NCBI RefSeq assembly: GCF_020906515.1
Contig: NC_085851.1
Span: forward strand, 2,294,001 to 2,358,000
Direction: 5' to 3'
Source: Vanrija pseudolonga
Lineage: Eukaryota; Basidiomycota; Tremellomycetes; Trichosporonales; Trichosporonaceae
DNA: 64,000 bases
Shown here: positions 53,501-64,000 of the stretch, one piece after another
Layout of the letters: each line of letters opens with the position of its first letter
How positions within the stretch are numbered: position 1 is the first letter of the stretch
Program-made: the position numbers and the translations under genes
The notes under the pieces: generated by a model
What the model was told of the DNA's origin: nothing
Database searches by the model: none
What the model saw: the letters and a program-made list of their open reading frames with translations, nothing else

Positions 53501-56500
53501 TCAAGCTGCCCATCCTCATCGAGGAGGGTGACGACGAGTTCAGAGAGCCCGAGCCCAAGCTGCGTGACCAGTTCATGTTCATCATCAACCAGATCGCGCC
53601 GAGCAACTACGAGCAAAAGTCGCAGGACCTGCTCAAGATCTTTGAGCCGCAGTACTCTCGCTGGTTCGCACACTACTTTATCGACGTGCGTGTCAGTCTC
53701 GAGGCGAACCGTCACGACCTGTACATCCAGCTGCTCGACCTCATCAGCTCGCCTCTGCTTGAGAGACACGTCTTGTGGGAGACGTACCGCAAGGCTCGTG
53801 ACCTTCTCAACGCCGAGTCGACCGTGGCTTCGTCGGCCGACCGCACGACTCTCAAGACTATCGCCTTGTGGCTGGGCCGTATCACGCTCGCCCGCCAGCT
53901 GCCGATCAAGCACCGTGAGCTCACGATCAAGGACCTCCTCGTTCAGGGCTACGACAACAAGCGCCTCATCGTTGCCATTCCCTTCGTCTGCAACATCATG
54001 ATTGCGTGCAAGGACTCGCCGGTCTTCCACATTCCCAACCCGTGGTTCCACGCGATCATCAGAGTCCTCGTGGAGCTGTACCACTATGGCGACCTCAAGC
54101 TCAACATGAAGTTCGAGATCGAGGTGCTGTTCAGCAAGCTCGACATCCAGCTCGAGTCGGTTGAGCCGTCCGACCTCATTCGCACCCACACGCCGCCGCC
54201 TCAGCCCCAGACTGCGGTTCCCAACCGTCTCGAGCTTGAGCTTCAGCGCCAGCTTGTCAGCAACGAGGTGTCCAACGGCGGCCAGCGCTTCGCTGAGCCC
54301 TCGCTGGACGACCCCTTCGCACGCATCCAGGCCATGCAGAGCGAGCAGGCTGCCCAGGCTGCCCACGCCCAGTTCCTCGAGAACGTCGACGAGCTTGTGC
54401 GCCAGCTCCCCGAGTACCTCCACTTCAACTCGGACCTCGGTGTGCTCCAGGCGCCGACTTTCAAGCGCATCGTCCTGCACTCGATCGAGCGCGCCATCCG
54501 CGAGATTGTCACTCCCGTTGTGGAGCGTTCCGTCACCATTGCGGGCATCTCGTCTCGTGACCTGGTGCAGAAGGACTTTGGCACAGAGGGCGACTCTGGC
54601 AAGATGCGCAAGGCTGCCCACTTAATGGTCCAGAACCTTGCCGGCAACCTTGCCCTCGTCACCTGCAAGGAGCCCCTCCGCACCAGCCTGATGAACAACA
54701 TCCGCACTCTGGTCGGCCAGAACGGCTTCACAGAGGAGAATGTTCCCGACGCTGTCATCGCCGGTGTCGTCAACGAGAACCTTGACGTTGCCTGCGATAT
54801 CATCCGCAAGGCTGCTATGGAGAAGGCCGTCCGCGACATTGACGTCAACCTCCAGCCCCAGTTTGCTGCTCGCAAGGCCCACCGCGACGCCCGCAGCCAG
54901 CAGCCCTTCTGGGACGGTGCCTCGTTCGGCGTTGCCATCTCGCACACCGCTCTCCCCGACCCGCTCAGGCTTAGACAGGGTGGCTTGACCCCCACCCAGC
55001 TGCGCGTGTACGAGGACTTTGGCGAGAATGCTGCTCGTGCTCTCCAGCAGCAACAGCAGCAGCAGCAACAACAGGCCCAGCAGCAGCAAGCCCAGCAGCA
55101 GCAGCAGTTGCAGTCGGCCCATGCGAACGGTGGCGCGGACAACTACCCTGTCGGCTACCGCGACCTTGGCCTTGGCGACGGAGGCCTCCCTCCTCCCGAG
55201 GTCAAGCGTGGGCCGTCGCCCCGCTACAACGACCAGGGCGAGCAGGTTCTTCCTCCCCACGCCACTGTCGACAAGTTCCACGAGATCATCGCCGAAATCG
55301 AGAAGCAGATTGCCCACTCGTCTGCTACTTCCATTTCGCAGCTCGAGCCCGACCACGACCTCCACTCGCTCAGCCGCACGGTCATCGTCCTTGCCCACTC
55401 ATCGGTGCAGCGCGAGGCGACCACTCTGGCCATTTCCCAGAAGGTCGTCCAGCTCCTGTACAAGACCGAGTCGCCTCTCGGACGCGAGATCTACGTGATA
55501 CTGCTCAGGCAGCTCTGCCAGTACGCCCCCAAGGTCAACCGCGAGGTCCGCCAGTGGCTCGTCTACGCCGAGGATGCTCGCAAGTTCAACGTGCCCGTCA
55601 CTGTTGTTCTGATCCGTGCCGAGTTCATCCGCGTGGCCGAGCTCGACGCCCAGCTTGCGAAGATGATGGGTCGCGGCTTCACTGGAGACGTCCTTGACTT
55701 CACCGCTCAGCTCATCCGCGAGTGCTCTCTTGACGCAAAGGCGTTCATCCCCCGCAACGGATTCGCCGCCAGCATCACGGCACTCCTCAAGGCCCAGGAG
55801 GTCGGCCAGTCGACTCAGGCTGCCGACCAGCTCCTCGAGGACCTCCGCGGCGACAGCGTGGGCGCTGCCAAGCTTACGCCCATTGACCCCAAGGTCCACG
55901 AGCGCCTGCAGCACTACTTCTTCGAGTGGGTGCGCCTGTTCTCTGAGAACCCCAACACGCCCGAGGTCTCGTTTGTGCCCTACATCACGTGGCTGCAGAA
56001 CGAGAACATCCTTGGCGGCGAGGACGTCTCGACAGCGTTCTACACGACCGCCATCAAGGCCGCCGTCGAGTGCGACACCAAGTCGGAGAACTGGTACGGC
56101 ACGGATGCCCTCGCCAAGCTCATCATTCTCATCGTGAAGAACTATGGGGACAAGAGTGGCCCCGGCAGCGTTACGCGTACAGTCTACTACTTCAACAAGA
56201 TTGTGACCATCATGTCGTACAGCCTTGTTAGGGCGCAGCTCGACACCGAGGAGCGCTTCGACCAGCGCCCCTGGACGCGTTTCTTCACCAGCATGCTCTC
56301 GGAGATCAACTCGATCGAGGCCAGCCTCCCCGAGACCTCGCTTGGTTGCCTCAAGAGCATCGCCAACGTCCTCGGCATTGTCCAGCCTACGTACGCGCCG
56401 AGATTCGCCTTTGGCTGGATCTCGATCATTTCGCACCGCCTTTTCATGTCCAAGCTCCTCGCTGCTCCTCGCCAGGAGGGCTGGGCCGACTACCACAGGT

Positions 56501-57420
56501 GCCTCATGTGGCTGCTGCGCTTCGTTGCGCCGTTCATCAGCTCGGCCTCGTCCGAGCTCTCGCCGCCGGCCCGCAGCCTCTACCGTGCTACGCTGCGCAT
56601 CCTGCTCGTGCTTATGCACGACTTCCCGGCTTTCCTGGTCGAGTACTACCACACTCTGTCGACCACGATCCCGGCCCACTGCGTCCAGCTCCGCAACATT
56701 ATCCTTGCGGCCTTCCCGACGTCCGAGGCGGCGCTCCCCGACTGGTACAAGCGTCTCGACGAGCTCGTGCCCGACATGCAGTCGTTCCCTCGCGTGCGCT
56801 CGGACCACGTCAGCGCCCTCAACTCGGGCAACGTCAAGAACGCCATCGACCAGTACGTGCACACTGGCAGCCCCACCGGCGGCGCCATTGTCGCCGAGCT
56901 CAAGAACCGCATTGCGGTCCAGAAGACACTGCCTGATGGCACGACGACGACCGTGTGGAACAACACGCTGCTCCACGCGACTGTCTTCTACCTCGGCACG
57001 TCTGCCGTTCAGCGTCACTACATGACCGCTGGCGTTGCGGAGTTTGACCCCAAGGACCCCGGGGTGCTTCTCCTGGTCAACCTCGCTCACGCTCTGGACG
57101 CCGAGGGCCAGTACCTGCTGTTGTCGGTCGTGGCCGACCAGCTCCGCTTCCCTTCGGCGCACACGCTCTTCTTCGCGTCGTTCATGCTCTACCTGTTCAA
57201 GATCTCGACCGAGTCTGCGATCCCCGAGCGTATCGCCCGCGTTCTTCTTGAGCGCGTCATTGTCGCGCGTCCCCACCCATGGGGTCTCATCGTCACGTTT
57301 GTCGAACTTCTCGAAAACCCGACCTACGGCTTCTGGGACCAGCCGTTTGTCCGTGCCGACGACGAGATCTTCATGATGTTCCGCCGGGCGCGTGAGAACT
57401 TTGGCACTCAGATGCACTGA
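50567..57420 (+). CDS. NOT1: CCR4-NOT complex scaffold NOT1
   Basis: Scaffold of the CCR4-NOT deadenylase, acting in cytoplasmic mRNA decay and transcription control. Two exons, of 246 nt and 6.5 kb, encode 2262 aa, normal for fungal Not1 (Cdc39). The N-terminal Gly/Pro tail leads into helical HEAT-type repeats. The central MIF4G-like CAF1-binding region includes PIKHRELTIKDLLVQGYDNK and IPFVCNIMIACKDSPVF. The DUF3819/CAF40-binding part holds EYLHFNSDLGVLQAPTFKRI and IDVNLQPQFAARKAHRD. A Gln-rich tract (about residues 1470-1505) follows. The C-terminal Not1 domain has DQRPWTRFFTSMLSEI, YAPRFAFGWISIISHRLFM and LLVLMHDFPAFLVEYYH. Long antisense frames over this gene are shadows. Confidence 0.96.
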
Positions 57421-58271
57421 GCGAGACGTGAGTGAATGGCCACCAGCACCTTTTGCTAACCCTCCCAGGCCACATCACGTTCATCTGTGCAACACACCAT
57501 GGTTCAACAAGTATATACCGCCGTTCGTCCCATCCAGGGTACCTTGCAGCCTCCGATATTTCCTTTCCTTTCAATGTTTGTGACAGTAGAATCCCCTCAA
57601 CCTCGCCACTCCCCATCAACCTGCTCGAGCTTGCGACCAAGCGTAAACGCAAACACGACGGCCACCCTACAATCCTCATAAAACCATCAACTATTGCCTC
57701 GTTGACACGCCACGTCAACGAGTAATGAATCCGACACCTCCGGCCGCCTGCGTGCGTTTCGCGATGAAGTCGCTTGCGCGGGCATCATAGAGAGAGAGAA
57801 GGGGCTGCCGTGAGATACCCAACTGGTCTTGAGCGCCTTTTTCCCGGCCATCAATACCACTGTAACTGTCAAGCCCGCGATCCATAAAGGTCGCCACGTA
57901 AGCTCGGCTCCTGCACGGCGGCTACATGCCGTGTCGGGGGTTGGGTTGTGAGCCAGGCCCTTGTATACTAGTCACTGCAATGCATGGCACGTCCACATCT
58001 GTCGTATTGGGCGAGGGAGCGAGCGAGAGTGTGATGGTGAAGAGGGGGGGTTTGAGTTGAAGACCGCACCACGCCACATGAAACCGCGGGAGCAAATTGC
58101 ATTTGCCACCCAAAGGCAACACAACCCACACTTCAACAAGTTGGAGACATCAACGACTGATTCATCCTTGTCCACCTTCTTCTTGCCATCGTCAGACAGC
58201 GACAACCTGTCTACGGCGTCAGAGAGGTGCCAACGGCAAGCAGCCACCCCTAACCCGACCAACCAGCCAAG
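57421..58271. other. Intergenic region, 850 bp
   Basis: NOT1 3' flank and YJU2 promoter. A 60-codon minus-strand frame near 57715-57897 is somewhat protein-like but starts with GTG and is isolated, so I do not call it. Confidence 0.45.
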
Positions 58272-59440
58272 ATGTCCGAACGTAAGGTCCTAAACGTGAG
58301 TAGGGTCGTGGGCCTCCTCAAAGCTCTAGCTGACCACCTGCCTTTCTCCTGCGTTCTCGCGCCTCCGAATGAACCCAAACAGAAATAGTAAGTGCCTCTA
58401 TCGCGGTGCCATAACGTGTACCAGCAACACCGCTAACACCGCAGCTTCCCGCCCGACTTTGATCCGTCCAAGATCAAGCGGCGCAAGGGCGGCGTCAAGG
58501 ACCCGCAGATCCAGGTTCGTCTGATGGCGCCGTTCTCGATGCGGTGTAAGCGCTGCGGCGAGTATGTCTGTAAGTAGTGGTTGGAATTGTGGCTGTGGGG
58601 ACTTTGCTAACACGACACGCAGACAAGGGCAAAAAGTTCAACGCGAGGAAGGAGACGGCCGTCGGGGAGGAGTACCTCGGCGTCAAGGTGTTCCGGTTCT
58701 ACATCGTAAGTGCGGCTTGTGTAGGCCAAGGAGTGCAAGCCATCATGCTAACAAGCGCGCAGAAATGCCCCACTTGCTCGTCCGAAATCACGTTCAAGAC
58801 TGACCCAAAGCAAGGCGACTTTATCGTGGAACACGGCGCGACGCGCAACTTTGAAAACTGGGCCGAGAACGACCCGGGCAACAAGGCGGGCTATCTGCCC
58901 GATGCGGCCGACGACGACGAGTACGACAGCGAGGGCAATGCGCGCGAGGACAAGGCAGCGCGCGACGCGATGGCAGATCTCGAGGCGAGCCAAGAAGCCT
59001 CCCGGCGCGAGATGGAGGTGATGGAGGAGCTTGCCGACCTGCGCCAGCGCAATGCGCGTCTGGAGACGAGCAGGGTAGGCGACGACCCCGAGGCGCTGCT
59101 GGACGCGCTGCACCGCGAGCGCGCGAACAAGGAGGCCGAGGCGCGGCGGGCGGCCGAGGACGCAGAGGACGACGAGCTCGTAGCCAAGGTGTTTACCAAG
59201 GTCGCTACCAAGACAGCGGCCGAGGTCGAGGCGGAGGAGGACGCGCCTGCTGCCGCAGTGACGATCAAGCGCAGCGCCAAGGCGTCCGCGGGCGAGCCGA
59301 CCGTCGCTGCGCTGCTCGCGGCCAAGGGCAAGGTCGCCGAGCCGGCCGCCAAGGCACCGGTCGCGAACGCTGCCGCTGCCAAAAGGAAACGTGAGGGCAT
59401 GCAGAAGCTGCTCGGGATTAAGAAGAAGGCCAAGGCGTAG
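58272..59440 (+). CDS. YJU2: Splicing factor YJU2 (CWC16 family)
   Basis: Step-one splicing factor that joins the Prp19 complex and stabilises the branch site in the catalytic spliceosome. Five exons encode 304 aa. The protein begins [20 protein letters not shown], almost the universal start of the family. The Lys-Tyr codons come from a 5-nt exon (58383-58387). Two zinc-ribbon halves are visible, [19 protein letters not shown] and [14 protein letters not shown], then [15 protein letters not shown], a long acidic/Arg helix region and a basic tail ([18 protein letters not shown]) like a nuclear signal. Leaving out the 5-nt exon breaks the frame; with it, the sum is exactly 305 codons. Confidence 0.95.
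58383..58387 (+). other. YJU2: 5-nt microexon (AAATA) of YJU2
   Basis: AAATA lies between an AG acceptor (58381-58382) and a GTAAGT donor (58388 on). It joins LN to KY-FPPDFD and restores the invariant N-terminus of the family. The flanking introns are 87 and 57 nt. Confidence 0.88.
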
Positions 59441-59680
59441 TAGATAAGGAGAGGGTAGCATAGCAGATGTATCAGTATTCCAGCATGGCAGGGTTTGGTT
59501 GCAGGAGCTGGCGCGCACGGGTCTGCTGGGAGCTGGGGAGGCGGCGTGGCGAAATGGTGGCCGAACTCTGTCGCGTGGCGCCACGAATCCACCACCCGCC
59601 AAAATCGACCCTGGTGCGAGGAGACCACCAACTTCCAACCAACAGAAAAAACGAACCGCTGCTCTTGCAACGCATCTGCT

Positions 59681-59751
59681 TACACCGTAAGGGAGTCGAA
59701 CCCCTGCCGCGTCGATGGCAACGACGCATGATACCGTTTCACCAACGGTGT
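59681..59751 (-). tRNA. tRNA-Gly(GCC)
   Basis: A full 71-nt cloverleaf on the minus strand. The 7-bp acceptor stem is ACACCGT with ACGGTGT plus discriminator A. The D arm is GTG with CAT. The anticodon stem CGTCG/CGACG closes the loop TTGCCAT with anticodon GCC (59717-59719). The T arm holds the loop TTCGACT. No intron is present. The A-box-like and B-box-like (GGTTCGACTCC) promoter parts are in place. It sits between YJU2 and the NUFIP1-like gene. Confidence 0.93.
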
Positions 59752-59956
59752 AGAAACCTTTTCAAGGCAGAATTGTTGGAACCTGGCGCGGCGGGGTGTT
59801 TTTTGAACAGAGGCAGGAGGGGGAGGGAGTGGTGTACGTCCGGTTAGTCGGTGAAACCTGATCACGTCTGTCCTGTGGGCCGCCTACCGCTGAGATGGCA
59901 ACACTGCTGCATCCGCGCGATGAATATACACTATGCCATATGCTGCTACTGCTGTG

Positions 59957-61584
59957 CTACGTTGCGGAGTGCTCGACCGCCGCCGCCTCAATCTTCCCGC
60001 CGGCCTCAATCTGCTCGTCGGCCCGCTCTCCACCCTCAACGGCCCCACCCTCCCCCTCCCCCTCAACGACAATCTTCCCCCTCTCCCGCGCCTCCTCCTC
60101 CGCCTCCCCAGGGCGGACCTCGACCCCGCGCAAATAGTCGTTGGCGGCCAAGAAGCGGATCGTCTGCGTGAGCTGCGAGAGCGTGTTCTCGATCGGGTGG
60201 GACAGCAGCGCGCCGAGCATCGACGGGCGCTGGAACGCGCCAGGCTTCTTGGGAACTGGCGCGCGTGGCGCCGCGGGCTTGGGTGGGCCCTGTGCCGGTG
60301 CAGCGCTGGTGGCGGGCGAGCCGTGCGCGAAGCGGCACTTGTCGCCGTTCTTGCACTTGCCGTTCCGGGCGAAGAACTTGCATGGTGGCCGGGTGTCCTT
60401 CGGCACTGGGGCTGGTTCGGGAGCGGGTTCCGCGGCCTTGGGCTCGTCGTCGCCTGCTTCTGAGTCGGAGTCGGATTCGGAGTCCGAGTCTGAAGAAGAG
60501 GACGAGGACGACGACGACGAGGAGGACGAGTCGCTGGCGTACCCGACTAGCGTGGCGTCCTTTCCGGTCTTGTCCGTCTTATCGGCCACCAATGGAGCCG
60601 GAGCTGCAGGCGCACCTGGTCGACCACCACGCGCACCACCCCGACCCCTGCCGCGCTCGGCACCCCGTCCACGCCCGCGCCCACGCCCGCCGTCTCCCCG
60701 CTCGACAACCTCGCGTCCCCAGTCCTCGGCCGCGCGCGCAGGGTCTGCAGCACGTTTCGCCCGGTGTGGATTCTCGCCTCGTGCGATCGCCGCGTCGATT
60801 TCCGCTTTCTGCAGCGTGTCAGCGTTCTTCTCACTCCCAATCTTCGCCCACTTACCCTCTCGGCGACGCGCGCTGCCGTGGGCCACTTGGCCCGCCGCTC
60901 CGCCCTCCACTTCTCGATATCCTCCTCCGTCTCGAGCCGGATCCCAGTGCCGCTGATCACTGGGGCGCGCGCGCCTGCCGCCCGCGCAGCGAGGTACTTC
61001 TCTTCCTCTTCGCTCCGCTCGGGCTTGTAGTCGGGCGGGTAGATCAGGTGCCGGTCCTGCTCGTGCAGCTGGACTGCGTCGCCCGGCCCGGTGTACTTGC
61101 ATCCGGGCTGGGAGCAATTGCGCCACGCCTGCGGCGTGGCCGAGGTGGTCGGGAACGTCGTGCGTGCGCGCTTTGGGGCGGGGCCTGATTGCGCCGGGGG
61201 CGCAGAGGTCGACGCTGACGCCTGCGCGGCGGGGTTGTACGTGCTCGAGTAGGCATAGCCGTCTGCCGTCGCCGCCTGGCCGTTGAACAGCGCCTGGCCA
61301 TAGCTGTAACCCGGGTACCCGCCCGCCGCGTTGCCGTACTGGGGGTAGTATGCTCCAGCGTACGGATAGCCACCTGACGCGTTGGGGTACGCTGCCACTG
61401 CGTTGTAGGGGTATCCGCCTGAAGCGTTGTACGGGTACCCGCCGGACGCGTTGTAGTTCTGTGCTGGCTGCTGCTGATGCTGCTGCTGTTTTTGTTGGCG
61501 CGACGAGCCCGGCGCGGCACGTTTCGACGAGCCCGCCGGTACTGCCGCAAAGTTTGGCCTCGGGGGTAGCGGGTGGCCTGGCAT
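59957..61584 (-). CDS. NUFIP1-like zinc-finger snoRNP assembly factor
   Basis: Two exons encode 526 aa. After a Tyr/Gly/Asn-rich N-terminus with repeated NASGGYPY units comes a C2H2 finger (CSQPGCKYTG...HEQDRH). Next is the NUFIP1 signature VISGTGIRLETEEDIEKW with RAERRAKWPT, and RGENPHRAKR. An RG-rich stretch, a long Ser run with Asp/Glu, and a CCCH finger follow (C-x8-C-x5-C-x3-H in CKFFARNGKCKNGDKC). NUFIP1/Rsa1 bridges box C/D snoRNP proteins with the R2TP chaperone in the nucleus. C2H2 plus NUFIP1 domain plus CCCH matches the animal-type protein. The intron is 47 nt. Confidence 0.82.
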
Positions 61585-61796
61585 TGCGCGCGTGCGTGTG
61601 GGTCGGGAGCGTCGAGAGGCGAGATAACAACAACAACAGCAGTAGTGCCAGTGGCCAGAAATTCTTTCTGCGTCATACTTGCCGCTGCGGCGGGCCCAAA
61701 TCTCGCCGCCGCCAGGCTTGCCGCCGTGCCGAGATTTCTCGTCTTCGGCAACGTCCGGCCACGGTTGACATTCTCCACCACTCGACGACAACAACA
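61585..61796. promoter_or_regulatory. 212-bp divergent promoter, NUFIP1-like / CMC1
   Basis: Only 212 bp separate the two ATGs, so both genes must share regulatory DNA. It contains CAACAACAACA-type leader sequence on the CMC1 side. No TATA box is evident. Confidence 0.55.
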
Positions 61797-62307
61797 ATGG
61801 AGGCCCTGTCCCGCCGAGAAGAGGAGGAGATCGAGACGGCCGCCAAGACCGACGCCCTCAAAGCGTGCGACGACTACGTGCGGGGTGAGTGGCTCGAGGC
61901 AACGCGGTCGCGGGCCAGCTAAAGCAACGTACAGCGTTTGCCAAGTGCTGTGAGGGTCGCACGTTCACGCAGCCGTTTGTGTGTGCTGCACCTTTCAAGG
62001 CTATGAACGCGTGCATCAAGGAAGAGTGAGTGAGAGGTGGGGGTGGGGGTGGAGGAGGAGGAGGAGGAGGAGGAAGAGGAGGAGGAGGGGTGACGGCTGA
62101 CGCGCCAGAATGTCGGTCGATCGCATCGACACCCTCAAGCTCGAGTATATTGCCAACCGCTCCGAAAAGGGCCGTCTGGCCGTCGAGGCGCTCCTCCAGC
62201 AGCGGAAAGAGAAGCTCATCAAGATGTCGGGCAAGAGGGAGGACGAGCTGCGCAAGCAGGAGGAGTACTACCGCCTCGCGCGGGAGAAGCAGCAGGGCGG
62301 CGCGTAG
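61797..62307 (+). CDS. CMC1: Mitochondrial COX assembly protein CMC1
   Basis: Small twin Cx9C protein of the mitochondrial intermembrane space that binds Cox1/COX14 complexes and helps copper delivery to cytochrome oxidase. Three exons encode 125 aa. The two Cx9C motifs are CDDYVRAFAKC and CAAPFKAMNAC, with the first one split by intron 1. A charged helical tail (KLEYIANRSEKGRLAVEALL, KREDELRKQEEYYRLARE) follows. There is no presequence, as expected for Mia40-imported proteins. The tail is longer than in budding yeast but fits other basidiomycetes as far as I recall. Intron 2 is nearly pure purine. Confidence 0.88.
62050..62090 (+). repeat. (GGA)n purine tract in CMC1 intron 2
   Basis: About 40 bp of GGA triplets with a few interruptions, preceded by GTGGGGGTGGGGG. 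The intron's sense strand is almost pyrimidine-free, yet it keeps GTGAGT and CGCCAG ends. Confidence 0.8.
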
Positions 62308-62411
62308 GCGCGCGCATGATTGGAAACACACACACCACACACCACTCTGTAGACTAGACTTGCATAGACTGGACTTTTGCCATGCTGCTGAATGTTGGGG
62401 CTATCTAATCG

Positions 62412-63837
62412 TTAAGCCAATGCGTTGTTTACAGCCTCCTCGTGATCGACGTCCATCGGCGGCGTGGATAAGAGGATGTGCTCGTCGTCACCATCTTCGC
62501 GCTCCTCCTCGTCCCCCTCCTCCGCAACGTCGTCCCCACCGTCCCCCTCCACATCTGGCGTCCCCTCAGCCTTGCGCTTGCTTGCCTTGCGTTCCTGCTT
62601 GCTGCCAAAGAACTTGCGCTGCGGGATAACGGCCTCGAACGCCGCGGCCCAGTCTTGTAACGCAACGTACTGCACCAGGATAGAGTACACCTGGTTCACG
62701 GTAAGGACCTTGCGCGTCGGGAGGTTCTCGATGAATGTGCCGATTGGGAGGCGCGCCGTGCGGATGTTGAGCTTATCGGCCTTGTTCTGGCACAACATCT
62801 GGAGCATGAGCGGGTGTTTCGGTCAATATCTGTCACCCACCTTGTGCCGGTTGCGGTCCACAATACCGCCGAGGACATACACCTCGTCCTCTGCGAGCGT
62901 CGTGAGCTCCTCGTCGGCGTCGGCGGATAGATATACGAGTTTGTGAGTCGCAGGTAGGGTTGGTGGCAGATGCGGCCCCGAGAGCGCCGCGAGCAACGTA
63001 GCCGTATCGTTCGGGGCGCCGTTCGCGCCGAGTTTGGTCTTCTTGGGTCGTGCAGGCTTCCCGTTTGCCGCCGCGTCGTTACCATTCTCCGTTGCCGACT
63101 CCACGGCTCCCTCCGCCTCCGCCTCTACCCTCTCCCCTCCCTCCTCCTTCTCCTTCCCCAGCTCGCCGGCGAGGACGCCGACGTCCTGGGACCAGAAGTG
63201 CATGCGGTTCCAGCGGTCCCAGTTGGTCTTGGTCATCTTCTCCCATAGGCGCGGGCTGATCTCTGGCGAGAAGCTGGTGAAGAGGACGGAGGAGAATGGG
63301 CGTGGCGCGGTGCGGTTGGCAGAGTAGACGTAGGTGAGCTGTCCGCTCATGCTGGTAATTTCCTGTTCTGTCATGAGCTCGTCGAAGCCGCAGTCAATGA
63401 CCACGCCGCCTGGCCACACCTCCGCGGCATGGTTGACATTCGCCTTGGCGCGCCGCTTGAGCTCGAGGCCGCGCTCGTAGATCTCCTTGTCGGCCTCGCT
63501 GAGGGTGCCGGCCTCGTAGCCCGCCTTGAGGGCCTGCGTGCGCTCACGCCGGCGTATGCGCTCGGCGGCGCGCTTCTCGAGCTTGTGCGACTCAAACTTT
63601 GCCTGCAGAGTCAGTGGTGGGGCCGAAGGAAGGCGGCGGCGAAGGAAGACGAGGAAGGCGATCGGAACTCACTCTCTTGGCTAACTTCTTCTGCTGATTC
63701 TTGGATAACGGGGGTGTCGATGGTCCTGCCTCTGCCGCAATGTCGGTGGGGGCAGTGGCCTCTTCATTGGAAGGGGCTGCCTCTAATGAAGGCGTTTCCA
63801 CTTTGGCGACCACCACAGGGTCGTGCGTGTCGCTCAT
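62412..63837 (-). CDS. TRM10: tRNA (guanine-9-N1)-methyltransferase TRM10
   Basis: SPOUT methyltransferase that makes m1G at position 9 of tRNAs. Three exons encode 437 aa. A basic N-terminal coiled region (KNQQKKLAKR-AKFESHKLEK) leads into the SPOUT domain. That domain shows VVIDCGFDELMTEQEITS, LTYVYSANRTAPRPFSSVLF, HKLVYLSADADEEL, EDEVYVLGGIVDRNRHK and LNIRTARLPIGTF, the expected Trm10 order. A Lys/Glu/Ala-rich insert of about 70 residues interrupts the domain. The acidic C-terminal tail ends in DVDHEEAVNNALA. The last intron is only 42 nt. The stop is 104 bp from the convergent CMC1 gene. Confidence 0.93.
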
Positions 63838-63848
63838 TGCCGTTAAAA

Positions 63849-63876
63849 ATTGTTATTGTTATTGTTATTGTTGTTG
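63849..63876 (+). repeat. (ATTGTT)n microsatellite upstream of TRM10
   Basis: About four and a half ATTGTT units, AT-rich on an otherwise GC-rich background, within 15 bp of the TRM10 ATG. On the coding strand it reads as an A/C-rich CAATAA-type leader. Confidence 0.75.
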
Positions 63877-64000
63877 TCGATGGGAGGGAAGACGCCCATC
63901 GCACCGAAATTCCACTCTGGAGAAGGTCAATGTGGATGGATGGTTTCCCACGGTAGTTTTGGGTGGAGTGGGGCTACCCGATTAATGATGACAGATTGAA

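Noticed and set aside
52642-57417. Long minus-strand open frames (about 660-670 codons) over NOT1
   Set aside because: They lie exactly antisense to a strongly coding, conserved gene. High GC3 on the sense strand suppresses stops on the antisense; composition is Leu/Val/Arg/Glu-rich with no family motif.
57715-57897. 60-codon minus-strand frame with protein-like content
   Set aside because: No ATG at its start, ordinary rather than GC-rich third positions, isolated between two genes, and no recognised motif.
1-64000. CRISPR arrays, LTR elements, DNA transposons or bacterial operons
   Set aside because: No regularly spaced repeats, long terminal repeats, reverse transcriptase, integrase or transposase motifs were seen on either strand.

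Overview
This is a GC-rich, gene-dense stretch of a eukaryotic nuclear genome. It almost certainly comes from a basidiomycete yeast. Intron style (mostly 35-80 nt, GTGAGT/GTAAGT donors, CTNAC branch points), third-position GC and gene content best fit the Tremellomycetes, probably Trichosporonales. The order is an inference; I could not run any search. I assembled 22 intact protein genes by joining exons by eye. Where I summed exon lengths, the totals divide by three.

Layout. At 1-16 kb lie a RED/IK splicing factor, an ACT_7 protein, a Tos4-like FHA protein, biotin synthase, a DHA1 drug/polyamine antiporter and TIM44. At 16-30 kb lie an F-box/LRR protein, inositol polyphosphate multikinase, a PAP2 lipid phosphatase, a membrane-anchored GH5 exo-1,3-beta-glucanase with a distal first exon, and a conserved fungal protein of unknown function. 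At 29.6-37.6 kb is the only accessory-looking region. It holds a nest of short tRNA-derived, SINE-like repeats, then a tandem array of cysteine-rich, probably secreted and GPI-anchored proteins (two whole copies and one eroded remnant), then a gene-poor stretch. At 37.6-50 kb lie an alpha-glucoside type sugar transporter, a CAD-type zinc alcohol dehydrogenase, a Sld7-like replication protein, a long coiled-coil protein, the exon-junction protein Y14 and a CGFS glutaredoxin. At 50-64 kb lie NOT1 (2262 aa), the splicing factor YJU2, a tRNA-Gly(GCC), a NUFIP1-like snoRNP assembly factor, CMC1 and TRM10.

Themes. Several genes act in RNA metabolism (RED, Y14, YJU2, NOT1, NUFIP1-like, TRM10), but they are scattered and probably neighbours by chance. 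The most unusual points are a 5-nt internal exon in YJU2; a tandem cysteine-rich family in which each protein seems to be an internal exon duplication; and a SINE nest with two element families, one with a covarying hairpin. No CRISPR array, LTR element or prokaryotic-type operon is visible.
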